A stretch of DNA of 64,000 nucleotides from Macrostomum hystrix (GCA_950097015.1 CATNEN010000039.1:3050001-3114000); one strand, 5' to 3'; positions 42,801 to 54,941 are shown, counted from the first letter of the stretch. Numbers and translations are program-made. The notes: generated by a model from the letters alone, not told the origin.

Positions 42801-44946
42801 GTCATATCAGAAACTGTTGTTAATGAACACGAACCTGAGCGTGATGTCGGCATTGTGTATTTTGTACTCGTTCAGAATGCTCTTGACAACATCAGCGTCC
42901 AGCTCAGACTGGGGCACCAGGCACTGCAGATTGACGCCGCCCTTGTCCTTCCGCTTAAAGCCGATGTTTGGCGGCTCCTTGTTTAGCCGAATGCCGAAGC
43001 CCTCGACTTCGTGCTCAATGAGGCGCTTGTGCTGCAGCGGCTTCAGCACGTCTAGGACGATTAGGATTAAAGAGCAGGTGCGCGCCACGGCGATTACCTG
43101 CCAGGTAGGGATTTGAAAATAGCGTTTGAAGCTAGTTTGAAGTTAATGAAATGTATACGAATAACAAAGAAATCTAACCTGCTTGCCGCGACCTTTGCCG
43201 TCCTTGGCGCCCTCGATGATGCCCGGCAGGTCGAGCAGCTGAATCTTGGCGCCCTTGTACTTGATGACGCCAGGCACAGTGGTGAGTGTAGTGAACTCAT
43301 AAGCGGCCACCTCTGAGTACACTCCGGCCAGGTTGCTTAACAGGGTCGACTTGCCAACAGACGGGAAGCCGACAAAACCGACGCGAGCGTCGCCAGTTTT
43401 GGCCACGTCGAAGCCTTCGCCGGCGCCTCCACCGCCGCCACCCTTCGGTTCGATGAGCTCTCGCTTGAGCTTGGCCAGGCGTGCTTTGAGCAGACCCAGA
43501 TGGCCCATGGTGGCCTTGTTGCGCTGGGTGCGGGCCATCTAAGCAGCAGTGAACAAATGAGGAAAAATGGATTGGTTTTGAAATTTAGATTGGCCAAATA
43601 ATAGCCTACAGATAGTGATCCTTCACCAACTTCTCACTTTTCTATCTGAAATTCTAAATATCAAGAATTTGAGTTGTAAAAATCTTTCTTTTACTTTGAT
43701 TATTTAAAAGTTGCATTCATAATAGCTGACCAGATCCTGTATTCAAAACATAGAGGTATTTACGCATAAATATAATTTTACATAGGGTCAAGCTACATAC
43801 TATGTGCACTACAATTAACAGGTTATTCCTAAGAAATGGAATTGTATTTAAAGTCTTGTGACAGTTTATTTTAGTTTCTATAATGTTACCAACATGGGCC
43901 TATATTTTAAGTTCACAACATTAAAAAAAATTATCAACAATCATAGAATGTCAGATGTTTTTAAGTTCATAATCATTAAAATACAGTATTTTAAACACAC
44001 ACTATTGTTACAATTTAATTTTGCACAACAGTTAAATATGAAAATTAAGAATATATTAGTTACATTTTATAATTAGAGCTTCCTTAAACATACTCAATGC
44101 TGATGGTTTAAGATTGAACATTACCTATAATCAAGTTCATGTTAAAAGTCATACAAAGTTATAAAACGAAAGAAAAATGTTAAAACAATATAGTTAATTA
44201 ACTACATTTATAATGGTAATAACAAATATAAAATTTTAGGATTAGGAAGCAGTTTACTAGTCTTTTGGAGTTTTTGTCTAGTACTAAATTCTAATAACTA
44301 AGTAAGTACTGTACTCTAGAACTGTACCTAGAACTTTCTTGTAATGAGTAACTGAATGAGTGAATTAATCTCTGACTTAAAAAGGGAAGTATAGCTAACT
44401 ACATGAAACTTCAAAAAAACAAATCAACAATTTCAGTTCAAATATGAAAATACATCATATCTAATATTATAAATCTAAAATAGTGATTAGGCCTAACTTA
44501 CTATTACTATTGCAAGAATTAAAGATATGCTTACAAATTTAATTTTTATGATGACAATTTCCAAAATCTCTGAACTCTGGCTTTCATGTCCCAAATATTA
44601 ATTTCTGATAGCTGTACTAGGTAGCTTAATATAAAAATATAGCTACCTATTAAAAATATATAAAAATAGCATAGCTAGCTAGGCTCATAGGACATATAAA
44701 TCAATTATCCCATCCATGGTTGGATTCCAAGGACAAGGTAGCTAAATCTGATAGGTTAGCTATGCAAGTACAATTGATAGGTCTATGTCTCACTTTGTAA
44801 TGTTAGCCGCCTTTTTACACTGTATTTATAATAATAACAATTAAGTTGTAAATAGAGAAGCTATAGCCTATACTCCATAGAAATGCATTGAATAGAAAAA
44901 CACTTACCTCAGCTTCTATTTCTGCTATCCTTTGAACGACACTCAT
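39900..44946 (-). CDS. DRG1: Developmentally regulated GTP-binding protein 1
   Basis: Exons (minus): 44946-44908, 43538-43179, 43097-42835, 40341-39900, which give 367 residues, the same length as human DRG1. Start [13 protein letters not shown] fits the family. Seen: N-terminal helix-turn-helix region, Gly-rich spacer, G1 loop [20 protein letters not shown], switch [11 protein letters not shown]3 [20 protein letters not shown], the S5D2L insertion with [12 protein letters not shown]4 NKID near [15 protein letters not shown]5-like PISAHHKWN, and a C-terminal TGS domain with [14 protein letters not shown] and [19 protein letters not shown]. Known role: conserved translation-associated GTPase that works with DFRP1 on ribosomes, in the cytoplasm. 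Intron 3 (40342-42834) is filled by a 2.2-kb minisatellite. This is the most strongly conserved gene in the window. Confidence 0.97.
40378..42622. repeat. 22-bp minisatellite with higher-order organisation, DRG1 intron 3
   Basis: About 100 copies of GATATCTGAGAAACCTGCGC plus GT. A marker pair of variant units containing GAATTCTGAGAAACCTAAGT recurs about every 6-10 units (near 40555, 40709, 41193, 41325, 41479, 41897, 42051), evidence of block duplication. Most units keep two CpGs in GCGCG. The right end shifts to GAAACCTAAGAGTGATTTCT units. Confidence 0.97.
43539..44907. other. DRG1 intron 1
   Basis: AT-rich intron with consensus GTAAGT donor and CTTAG acceptor. Nothing further recognised. 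Confidence 0.7.
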
Positions 44947-46400
44947 ATTTTATTTTAATAGATGATCAAGAAGCTAGAGTCCTGGAGCTGTTTCTGCAAA
45001 TAAAAAAACTTCGACGAATTCGTAACAATAGTATCACAGGCCTAGTTCAATATGAGCGGCCGTGCCTGTTTAACAGAATTTGCATTCACCGTGTTTCCAA
45101 CGTGATGTAATATCAATTTGAAATGTTGAGAAAGTAACTACTTAACAACCTTTTCTCATTATCTTTATTCTGAACCCTCAAATGTTCCTATGCTGGTAGT
45201 TTATAACAACAGTTTTAAAATGTAACTAAAAACGGGCCTATAACGTTAAAACTTACAAGATTAAATAAAACAAGATTCTACCCACAGAATACAGCTGTGG
45301 AACGGTGGAATACACTGTGATGTCTTCTGTGATTTATTCTAAGGAACGCAGGCAACTAAGCTATTAGTTATTATACACTTGGCATCAAATAGATAGGATA
45401 GATGGAAGGAAAGACAAGCGAGAAACATAGTCTATGGCAAAATCGATCTCAATGCACTCGGGTTGATAAAAAAGCCAGCACTACTCGCAAATCACTTCAC
45501 CTTAGAAGTAGCGTAGCTAGCAAATAGTTTTTGCCTCATTTTTTCGCATGGAGAGATTTAGCATTCTGGTGTATTCTGTGATTCTACCCAAGTGTTCTGT
45601 TCGGTCTATTTGAGTCCGAGTCAAATAGTTATGTGAATACAGTTCGCTAAAATAATTGGACTGCATTTCATGTCGCAATACATGAGACACTATATATCGT
45701 TATTGAATTATCCTAGAGGCATCTAGATATGTGGTTTCTAATTAGAGTCATATGGTTTTGATGGCCAGGTACGACCATTTAAGCCTTAACGATCAGACCT
45801 CATTCACCAGAGAATACATTTTCTTTCTTCTCTGGTTTAATATTTTCTGATATTAATCGTGCCTGCGCATGACTAATATGATTTAAAGTTAATGTTTTAA
45901 AGTTACCCTGCCTTTCATTGGCGGATGATGGGGAAAAGGGTAAAGATTTTAACTTTTTTAACTTTATATACATGTACTGGCTCTTGTGCATGCAAGTAAA
46001 AGATTTTTGTTGCATGCAAGTAACTTTTTCTTCCCCATCTATAGAATTAAAATATTTTTACATGGTCTTGTGCTTGTGCATTGAACTGAGTCGAGCATGT
46101 CTCTCCTTAGAATATTTTTGTCTCCATGCGGCGCTAGCAGGCTTTCCTCCGCATTAGCGACTTCGCTCATTGCCCGGTTGGCCCCAGATCAATATTGAGA
46201 GCTGTTAGTTGATGCACGCGACAAGACAAAGAGCAAAGTCTCTTTTATTCTCCATGAAATTTCACTAAAAATCTTCTCTTCTGAATCCCGCGTGCAAGCT
46301 TCCCGAGTAGTTTTGATGCATTTTTAGAGTTTTCTAGAAACAATGGGCTGGAAAACCCTTAACTGAAGTCTTGACACTGCAGTTATGCGGGACCTGAAAA
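44947..46400. other. Intergenic region between divergent DRG1 and fibrinogen-domain genes
   Basis: Upstream of both genes. No coding sequence supported. Unique AT-rich sequence. Confidence 0.5.
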
Positions 46401-46407
46401 CTTAAGT

Positions 46408-46418
46408 GCATAAAAGGA
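46408..46418 (+). promoter_or_regulatory. Candidate TATA box of the fibrinogen-domain gene
   Basis: GCATAAAAGG lies about 85 bp upstream of the ATG at 46497, placing a start site near 46440 with a short 5' UTR. Position and sequence are suggestive only. Confidence 0.4.
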
Positions 46419-46496
46419 GATGAGAGTGATGGTTAAAGTCACTTTTCTGAGTAAAAAGTCATTTCCAGTCAGGGCACGCAACGCTATTAGCTTAAA

Positions 46497-47942
46497 ATGC
46501 TAATCAACGTGCAGCTCGTGACCATCGTTTTGCTTACTTCTGTGGTTGTCGCAGAGAATGCCTTAGAGAGTCCAGGTGAGGATAACTAATCGTGCATCCA
46601 ATTTGAAGCTCGATTGCACTTTTAAACCGACTGTTCGAATTTAATCACATTATGCACCTGCAGAGTTCTCCACCGACCCTGTGGGCCCGTTGAATGCAAC
46701 CGTCGTGATGACGTCAGCATCTGGCAGCAGCGAGACTCACTGCGTTGTGCAGTGCGCAGCCGCGGGTCGCAGCGCATGCTCGGCCACCGCTTTCCTGCCC
46801 GAGACTCGGGTCTGTTTCTTCTCTGCTTTGAGCAATGCGGACTTGTCTGCAGTAGCTCCCGGCTGTCCCACCTTTCGAAGAGTGAAAGTTATAGGTTAGT
46901 CGTGAATTTGCTTCGCGTGTAACTGCGCATAAGGTGGAGGGTCTTACCAGCCCCCTCATTGCTTGCTCCCTAATTTCTGGCAGATCCTCCTGCCAATACG
47001 CATCGCGTAATGCTGAGTCGCATAGCCAACATCTCCGTGAGCTTTGCGGCTCGGAATTGGTCCCAGTACGAGGACGGATTCGGTGAAGGAGAAGAATTCT
47101 GGCTGGGTGAGAATGTCTTTAACTTCTTACTCTGCTCTCAATCACGGACTGGACACAGCAAGGCATGCTGGGATTTAGTGAGGCCTATAGTTGCTGCTGT
47201 GAAATTGCAATCGTTTCCCCACTTGCTATCATCCACAAATCGTCTGACCAGAGTTTGAGGGATATAAAAGCAGCCTGTGATTCACGCATCCGTTTAAAGT
47301 TGCAAACAGTATAAAGTACAAATTCACGGGACAATTGATGCACCGAAATAACTGACAAGCACAAAGCGTCCACAAAACTTGTACACATGTCTGGTATTGC
47401 TTTTGTCAGACACTAATTGTTAGATATAGGTTGATTGCATGCGCTACATGTGAAAATCAAACGTCCAGCAAACCCACAAGCTGCATGGTCACGTGTTTAC
47501 AGGTCTACGCGAAATTCACAAGCTGACTGGTAGCACGCCCAGACTACTGAGAGTTGAGGTGGTCACCTGGTCAGGTATTCTGCACGTGTTGGAGTACTCT
47601 GGCTTCTCTGTTGGCAATGCCAGCACTAACTACTTTATGACATTCGACTCTTACCTCGGAAACAGCTCAAATGCAACTGTTGAGTGGTTTTCAAATCACA
47701 AAAATAATTATTTTTCAACGATGGACCGGAATAATGGTATGGGATGCAGTGAAGCATTTTCAGGCTACGCTGGCTGGTGGTACCACATTAACGAATGCTG
47801 GAGCGTTCTTCCTACTGGCACCTTTCCCGGTGAATACTGGGGGACTTCGAATACAGATCCATGGCTCTACTGGCCTGAATATTATGATGACGGCAGCTCC
47901 TCGGAACGAGCTAGGTCTATCCGATATAAACTGCAAGTTTAA
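46497..47942 (+). CDS. Secreted fibrinogen-related protein with N-terminal PAN/apple-like domain
   Basis: Exons 46497-46575, 46664-46894, 46984-47106, 47503-47942 give 290 residues, and all introns are phase 1. Signal peptide: MLINVQLVTIVLLTSVVVAE. Exon 2 (about residues 27-103) has a PAN-like cysteine pattern: THCVVQC, SACSATAF, RVCFFSA, PGCPTF. Exons 3-4 form a fibrinogen C-terminal domain: RNWSQYEDGFGEGEEFWLGL, REIHKLTG, LRVEVVTWSG, DRNNGMGCSEAFSGYAGWWY and RARSIRYKLQV at the end. The first part of a standard fibrinogen domain is short, and the calcium-site loop is only partly kept. Family knowledge: such lectin-like proteins act in invertebrate recognition or immunity. The ligand is not predictable here. 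N-glycosylation sequons (NAT, NIS, NWS, NSS) are frequent. Confidence 0.9.
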
Positions 47943-48769
47943 TTTGAAGCAGCTCTATATTCTCTGTCAGATCCGATGCTCCAAGCAGGAAAATTTCAAG
48001 CATCAACTGTCGTGGAGCATGAATGGCGACATTAACCCATTGGTTGACGGAACTCAAAAGTACCGGGACAGGATATTTGACAATTGATTATTTGACGCTA
48101 TTGATGAAAATTAGTGACCAAACGTGGGTGTGATATATGCATCGTACGGAATTCTACCCGAGATTGCACCTGTAATTGTCGTACTCGTACTTCAACTCTC
48201 TTTGTTATTATTATCAGATGCCGTTGCCTTAAGTAGCCTAGACTATTCCCCGGTTCTGTACTTTAACAAGCGCGCAAGGCGCAGCCCCTCGCAAATTTAT
48301 ACATTTTTCTGCTTTCCCTTCTGCTTCTTGCCAAAGCAACTCTGTTACGTAATTACCATGCAGTTAAGATTTAGCCCATGACAAAGATTTACTACTATCG
48401 TAACCTTACCTGATACGCTATAAATTTTAATTCCTTTAGCCTTGACTCATTTGAGACTGTTTTAAAAGCCGAAACGAAAAGCTTACTTTCAGATTCTCTT
48501 AACAATAGAAAGACTGTGTAACACACTAAAATGGGGAACGAACCTCGCGCTGGCAGACCGAGACCGGTTTCTGGCTTTTTTGCCTTCGTCAGTCAGCCAT
48601 AGCCACACGCCGTCCTCTCCCACCACTCTTAGTGTGCACAGAAGTCTCTTTTAAGCTTGCCATTTTTTATGGCGATATTTTTTAGTGTTATGTGAGAGTT
48701 TTGCAGCCAAGTCTTTGCTTTTCTACTGTTGTCAGTAGTCTGAATTTTATCTCTCACAGACTACATGCT
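47943..48769 (+). other. 3' flank of fibrinogen-domain gene
   Basis: No supported coding exon. The 85-codon open frame at 48124 has no family similarity that I recognise. Confidence 0.45.
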
Positions 48770-48985
48770 TTTTTTCCACTGGAGAAATACCACGGGGATA
48801 TTGCAAATACCCACTGCCTACGTCACGACAGCTCCCAAACCGAATAACAGATTTTCGTGAAAGTCCAGCATATGGATCAAAATTTTGCGCCATTTACGAT
48901 GAACTCACTTTCAAAGCCGTCAAAGTCAGCATCGTCGAGATATTCAGCGATTCTTGTCGAAGACCCCGGTGAAAAGGACAACTAA
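48770..48985 (+). pseudogene. Degenerate copy of a dispersed coding-like repeat
   Basis: Aligns over about 200 bp with 56895-57082. Shared pieces include TGCAAATACCCACTGCCTAC, CGATGAACTCACTTTCAAAG and CATCGTCGAGATATTCAGCG. In this copy the frame is broken by stops. The parent protein is not recognised. Confidence 0.6.
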
Positions 48986-49327
48986 CATTACGAGTATAAA
49001 CCTTTAAGGAGAATCCATATTGGTTCAATAAACTGGTTGGTTGAATATTAGTTGCATATTTTGTGAGACACAGAAAAAGTATTTGCAATACCCCGTGGTC
49101 CTTCTATGCTGTAAAAGTAGTCATGAAGCATTATATAACTTCGCCACAATATCTTTTTCACTGAAGAGTTGCTTAAACAGTTTATTCAAATGAATTTATC
49201 AGAGCTGTATAGGGCGGTAGAGATAACACTGCATTCCTTCTTGACAAGGAATTGATGGTCCTGCTGCCTCCATGCGCTGAAGCACCGCATAAATTCGGAA
49301 TGCCGATTCGCACTGAATGACGACTAT

Positions 49328-49642
49328 ACGCTCGTATAGCTGGCTAGGGCTGGTCGTATAGCTGGCTAGGGCTGCTCGTATAGCTGGCTAGGGCTGCTCG
49401 TATAGCTGGCTAGGGCTGCTCGTATAGCTGGCTAGGGCTGGTCGTATAGCTGGCTAGGGCTGCTCGTATAGCTGGCTAGGGCTGCTCGTATAGCTGGCTA
49501 GGGCTGCTCGTATAGCTGGCTAGGGCTGGTCGTATAGCTGGCTAGGGCTGGTCGTATAGCTGGCTAGGGCTGGTCGTATAGCTGGCTAGGGCTGGTCGTA
49601 TAGCTGGCTAGGGCTGGTCGTATAGCTGGCTAGGGCTGGTCG
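49328..49642. repeat. 20-bp minisatellite
   Basis: About 16 almost identical copies of CGTATAGCTGGCTAGGGCTG (G/C variant at one position). Confidence 0.97.
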
Positions 49643-51071
49643 TTACGTCTTATGGATTATGGAATCAGAGAAGACTGCTTTCAGGGGGAATCCACTGGTT
49701 CGTGGATAAAGAATTTCAGAAGGGTGGGGGCTTTTTTCCCTTCGGTAATAATGAGAATACTGTATTATGGCGACTGCGTAAACGTTGTGTCCCAGAATGC
49801 AACTTACAAACTGATTGGAATATTAAAAGTAGAGAATTTAGAATATGGAGACCGATTTTTGAGAGAGAGGCGGGGACCCTCTTTTTCCTGATCTCATCGA
49901 GAATAATAAAGTTAATAGTTTGTGGATTATGGAGGCTGCGATAATTTTTGTCCTAGATAGCCCCTTTCGCATACTACTCCGTACTGATGCGGGTAAAACT
50001 AGTTTTTTTGTCTGCAAATATCTTGGCTACCTGTGAGCCCTTAACTCTACTGTAACATTCGGACACAGAAGTAGTGTGTTTACTGATGCGGCTAAAACTT
50101 ACTTAATTTTCTCTGCAAATATCTTGGCTACCTGTAAATGTAATTGTGGCTGTTAGCAATAAGTTAACAGTAGAACTATCAAGGTGGGAATCAGTGGTAC
50201 GATTTTTGTGCTGCACCCGAACGGAACAACGCAAGCACACGAAACTCAAGAACAATGGCCAAATCTTTGTTGCGGATCTTCTGAAACAAAAATCAAGTCG
50301 CCAGCTCTTCAGACCGTCGAGATATTCAATGTTTCTGGCCGAAGGTCTGATTTTTTCCCTTAGGTGTATTTCATGCACCCCTATACACAAATTAGCACTC
50401 CGTCTTTGCGGCCTTGCCAGGTCTTCAAATTTATCACCCAAATGTGACTGCATCATCTCCGTCTTCGGTGGTCACCTACCTTTATCTAGACTGACTGCTG
50501 GACCTTCAAGGGCCACAATCGGTAGAAATAGGCCACCATGGAAACCCTGACGCGAATTTCTCCGATTTCACTGATCAAGCCTAAATATTAGGCGCAGCTC
50601 AAGCACAGGACACAATCGACTATATTCTGTAAACCAATCAGTCAGTCACCACCCAACGCTGCTGGCATTCAGGCGCTGCCAAAAATATAATGGGGGAATT
50701 AAAGCTGTATCTTGCACCGAAGTTACAAGGAACGAAAATCTAATGTTTACTTTGCGCATCTAAAAACTTTCTAACATGTGTCTCTGCAAGCGACATACGA
50801 GCACAAAGGAACATTTTTCACAGTCCTTTCTTATTTAAAATGAGCCATTCTAAAACCTGTGAAAACTTTGTTGGCATGAGCCCATATGTTAGCGAGAAGG
50901 CATCGGGTTTAGGCAAAATATAGAGAGCCACTTAGTCATTTTGAAGTAAATTCTTCCGCGATAACAAATTTGAATATTGCGTTTAAAATAATAAAACATG
51001 AATATTTGCTCCCTCTCAAAACGGTTAAATCTGGGCTGTCAGCTCGTAGCCCTGATAGCAGCCTGGGTTTC
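49643..51071. other. Innexin 3' flank with repeat fragments
   Basis: Contains a partial duplication (about 49985-50036 and 50085-50136, both ending AATATCTTGGCTACCTGT) and near 50315 a short match to the 48770/56895 repeat (CGTCGAGATATTCAATG). No supported gene. Confidence 0.5.
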
Positions 51072-53391
51072 TCAGACATATTGCACGTCCGTTTGGCACT
51101 CAGCAGCATCGGCAGCCAGATTCGTCTGCTCAGATGGGAAAAATCCGCGGTAGAGATCACCAACCAGCTCGGAGGTGAAGACCTCACCAGCATTGATTTG
51201 CATCAGGTGCAGCAGAAAAATGCCATTGGTGCCGAGGAAGTCTTTGTCCAGCTTGCACAGCTGATTGCGCTTCTGCTGAGAGGAACAAAGGTGACTGTCA
51301 ATTCTGCCAAACCCTAAGCACACACACGCTCCCAGAAATATAGACAAACGCACACTGTCCTCGCCTCAGATAAGAACTTTGGACCCATGGTGCAAAAGAG
51401 GAAATCGATACCGCCCATGCATTCAAAACCACTACAACTGAATTAGTCGACAATAAAAGTAAATATTCACCAAAAACCTGTCACTAACCTGTTTTTTGGA
51501 ATCTCCCAGGTGGCACTTGTTAAGCAAAGCGTGCTTAGCCAAAAACTTTTGCCTACATAGTGTCAATCTGTAGATCCACAGCAGTAGACTCAATGCGTTA
51601 ATTGACAGCACTATTGGAAAGTAGATGCTCAACAGAAGGACCACCTTCTCAGTCAGCACATTTGTTGATATTGTGCAGTAGGATAAAATTGATTGCAAGC
51701 TCGTCACTTCCTGGTAAGTTAGCTTGCAAAGTCCGACGCTGGAAAACAGGAACGTTGACAGATCAAAGTGTGAGGGACGTTTTTCACTTTATAATTCAAT
51801 ACTAAGTTTAACTGAGAAGTTACTAATAAGCCTGAAATACCTGGGAAGAGCGGTCCCGTTCCAGTAGGACCACAGCGTCATCTCCAGGCCAAAGAATTGT
51901 CGCAGAATACTTAACTACAATAGCAAACAGTGAAACAGCCATTTCCATCCTAATACATTACATCACTTGCGAGTAATTTAGATAAATAAATAAAATTGAA
52001 GTTAAGCAACTTATCGGGGGGGGGGGTGAGTGGCAGAGCGGTTAACGCGTTTGCCTCTCGCACCACGGTCCCTAAGTTCGATTCCACGGCGAGGCCACAT
52101 TTATTTGGGGCGCAGCCGCGGAGAGAAGGCTTGGGGGCTTGTCGTGCAATTGACGCCCTTGAGGGCCAACCTTCAAGACACAGTGAAGTGTACACTGCCT
52201 GACGATGAGAAAGTCAGGACAGATGTACACACCTGTGTGAGCGAATGCCTGCGTACAGTATTTGTGTGCGTGTGTGCTCAGGAGTCAGCGAAATGGGCAG
52301 AATTGCCTCCTCGCTGGCTGCGGGTCTAGTGTCACCAAATGATGTGCCATTGCCCGCAGACCTCCTGCAATTATTATTATTATTATTAAGCAACTTATCG
52401 AAAAAAATCCTGGACAGTTTTATGAAGTGTTAGATTTCATTAAGCTCTTAAGCAAAATCAGTTTTCGTGTGCTTTGAAGCATACATGTACATTTCCGATC
52501 CAACCTCAACCATCACTGATAGAAACTTAAACTAATGTACAACTTACCTGTAGAAAAACGCCTGCCATGCCGCAAACTTTCAAAAGTAAATATGCTGGAA
52601 ACAGACAGACAGACGGGCGACACTCAGCAGGCTTCAGTCCGCAGCAGCAGCAGCTGCATGAGCAGCACCAGAAGCCGCCGTGTAGCGCTCGTCGCATGAC
52701 GTTAGCAACGATAGACACTTCGTCGCGCCGCTGATTGCGGTCCCGATGGCCCGAGCCGCGAGCAAGCCGTAGCAGCTCAGTTGGGTCTACGCCGAGACCG
52801 CCAAAGTTGGTCATGTCCCAGAGCAGCTTTGGTAGGTGTGCGAGAATGGCCAATGCGGCTAGGAACAATGGCACCCACATGTAATAGTCTGCCAATAGAA
52901 TGCGAGTCGAAATTATTCCAGAATTGCGAATTGCAAAAACGTTAAACTTACTTGTACTCCTTACATGAATCTAGACTGTTTCTTAACTAATTTAACTAAC
53001 TTAACTAACTGCCGAATTTGCCGAATGCCTAACTAAAGCACGGCTTGCCGCACAAAGACCAATTTCACGCACTTATCTGAGTCATTTCCTGCCACTCCTT
53101 CGCATCGACTGGAATTGCTTTGTCCCGTTTGAAGATCTTGAGCCCCTGCACCCAGCAGTAGCCTTCCAGCATGCTCTCGTCCTGGTAGTCCATTTGGAAA
53201 GTCTTGTGGGGAGTCATACAAGCCAACGGCTTTGAGAAGAGCTCCCGCAGACCGATACACACAGAGCAGGCGAGCAACAGGGCTGGCGATAGAAGGTAAT
53301 TAACCTTGTCGGCGAAGTCCAAAACGCCAGTAGCCTCGATGATGTCGAAGGACTTTAACTCTTTGAATAGGATGTCGATGAAGGTAAGCAT
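51072..53391 (-). CDS. Innexin gap-junction protein
   Basis: Exons (minus): 53391-53073, 52888-52548, 51914-51841, 51738-51489, 51275-51072, giving 395 residues with consistent phases. Seen: N-terminal MLTFIDILFKELKSF, TM1 from LLSPALLLACSVCIGL, first extracellular loop with two Cys (ACMTPHKTF...EGYCWV), the innexin hallmark YYMWVP (usually YYQWVP) opening TM2, TM3 before FLQLSILRQFFGLEMTLWSY, second extracellular loop with Cys in GLCKLTY and SYCTIST, TM4 STNVLTEKVVLLLSIYFPIV, and a C-terminal GIFLLHLMQINAGEVFTSEL block typical of the family. Role: forms intercellular channels and hemichannels in the plasma membrane. Odd: a poly-Cys stretch (seven Cys in ten residues, FWCCSCSCCCCG) in the cytoplasmic loop. 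Intron 2 contains a recent SINE. Confidence 0.93.
52017..52385 (+). mobile_element. SINE family A, complete copy with target-site duplication
   Basis: Flanked by perfect 15-bp direct repeats TTAAGCAACTTATCG at 52002-52016 and 52386-52400. Starts with a G run, then GTGAGTGGCAGAGCGGTTAA (A box), GTTCGATTCCACGG (B box), a 250-bp body and an (ATT)n tail. The best reference copy in the window; it lies in innexin intron 2. Confidence 0.96.
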
Positions 53392-53934
53392 AGTGATAAA
53401 AAGTTACGAATGCTGATTCGGCGTTCTCGTGTTTTGTGGAGAAAAACCTGTCTAATAATGATAGGACAGGCGTCATATATCAGTAGAAATGCAATATTAG
53501 CTTATAGCTGTAACAGAAAGCTCGATACCTTAAATTTCAAGCGAGCTATCAGAAAGATACACACACCTACGCTATAGTTTTGCACACAGAAGTGGTTCTT
53601 GGCTAGTTGCATCATGTATCAATTGTCCTAGTGCAGTGGCGGTAAATTTTTCAACTGCAGCACGAGAAACATCAGTATAGCGATCAAGGTAGCAAAGAAC
53701 TCCACAGTCAAACGACTGCCAAGTGATCAGCATTACTCAACGCCTGGCATCTGTTGTTCTTTATCCTAGTTCAACAGGACAGTTTATTGATGTAAATATT
53801 TAAAATACACTGAAATACTTAAGTTGACGCTGCATATCGATGCTCGATGGAAAAACACTTTTCTCGATGACGCATGAAAAATTGTCTCGAAGTACAATTT
53901 TCTCTACATAAACCGCTTAGCAGCGGCTATGGCA
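53392..53934. other. Innexin upstream region
   Basis: Presumed 5' UTR and promoter on the minus strand. No motif assigned. Confidence 0.4.
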
Positions 53935-54300
53935 ATGGCTTAGCATGTGTACGCACACAAATTATTATTAAAATGAATTGGGAATTGAACCTCCGACCTT
54001 CAAGTCATGAGTCCGAAGCTCTAACCCCAAGATTGAATCATAGGATCGATAAAAATCATACCTAACCCAGTGGGCCAGATCTACACTCTGAAGCAAAGCA
54101 AAAGTTATTTTGCCTGTAGCTTAAAAAGGCTGCGGTGTACAGCTTTTCAGTCCGCGGACTCGAGGGCTGCTTTGCCGACCACCCAAATTTTTACCCCGGG
54201 TGATGCTGACACCGTTTCACAGCTGGGTGAACCGAAGCACTAGGGAACTAAGTGTCATGCTTGAGATTTGAACTCCCAGCCTTCCAGCCAGAAGTCCTAA
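53935..54300 (-). mobile_element. SINE family B fragments
   Basis: Two reversed tRNA-like pieces: GGGAATTGAACCTCCGACCT near 53970 and GAGATTTGAACTCCCAGCCT near 54263, with body sequence CAGCTTTTCAGTCCGCGGAC near 54139 shared with 34490-34757. Confidence 0.65.
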
Positions 54301-54363
54301 GCTTAAAGAAATTGCTTGACGGATCGCTGTTAGAAAAAGATTGTTTCCGAGAAATCAGTCAGC

Positions 54364-54798
54364 ATGTCGAAACCGGACACCGAGAGTTCGTTTCTCGTTT
54401 TGTCCGACAGCAATAGCCGCAGCATCTTCCAGCAATTTGTTCTGACCACTGAGGCTCAGAAGTGGCAGAAGTCCGTGAGGCAGCGGTGGCAGCTGGGTGT
54501 TGCTCGGCCGCCGGTGCCGCATTCGCAAGGAGGGCAGCTCAGCCGGATGCTGGAGCCAGTTCCCAGAGCCTTCGCCGAGAACGCACCGAGAGGTCAGCTT
54601 GGCCGCCCTGTCGTTTGCCAGCTTCTAAAATATACATTTTTGCAAAAGCCACTCGTTTTTGTGGCAATGAAGCTTATCGGGCCCATTTATGAATTAATAT
54701 TTCGAGTTCTGTTCGCTGACCGAATGAAAAATTCCAGTAGCGAAAAGAGATTAAGAAAATTAATGGCCGGTAACAATAAAAATTTAATACGAGCATAA
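54364..54798 (+). CDS. Unrecognised protein, possibly only the first exon is real
   Basis: ATG at 54364 starts MSKPDTESSFLVLSDSNSRS, and the first about 77 codons have the GC-rich codon use of the other exons, ending near a candidate donor (GAGAG then GTCAGC, 54595). Read through without splicing the frame continues to 54798 (144 residues), but the later part is AT-rich and hydrophobic. So either the gene splices to an exon I could not identify or it ends early. No family recognised. Convergent with the next gene. Confidence 0.35.
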   Translation: MSKPDTESSFLVLSDSNSRSIFQQFVLTTEAQKWQKSVRQRWQLGVARPPVPHSQGGQLSRMLEPVPRAFAENAPRGQLGRPVVCQLLKYTFLQKPLVFVAMKLIGPIYELIFRVLFADRMKNSSSEKRLRKLMAGNNKNLIRA

Positions 54799-54941
54799 TT
54801 ATAATAGAGGGAGGGCTGTCGGGTGGTTTTTAATACCCCTGGTTTTTCCCCAGGGGGGAATAGCGCGTGGTCTTTCTTCTGTTAAGGGTTTGTCGTAAGG
54901 GTACTATCAAGAATCTGTGCGTCATAGCCCCGCGCAACTGA

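Noticed and set aside
48124-48381. 85-codon hydrophobic frame after the fibrinogen-domain gene
   Set aside because: Likely 3' flank; no signal, family or splice support.
52030-52100. Functional tRNA gene
   Set aside because: A and B boxes are present but the segment is the head of a SINE with body, tail and target duplication; no complete cloverleaf was seen.
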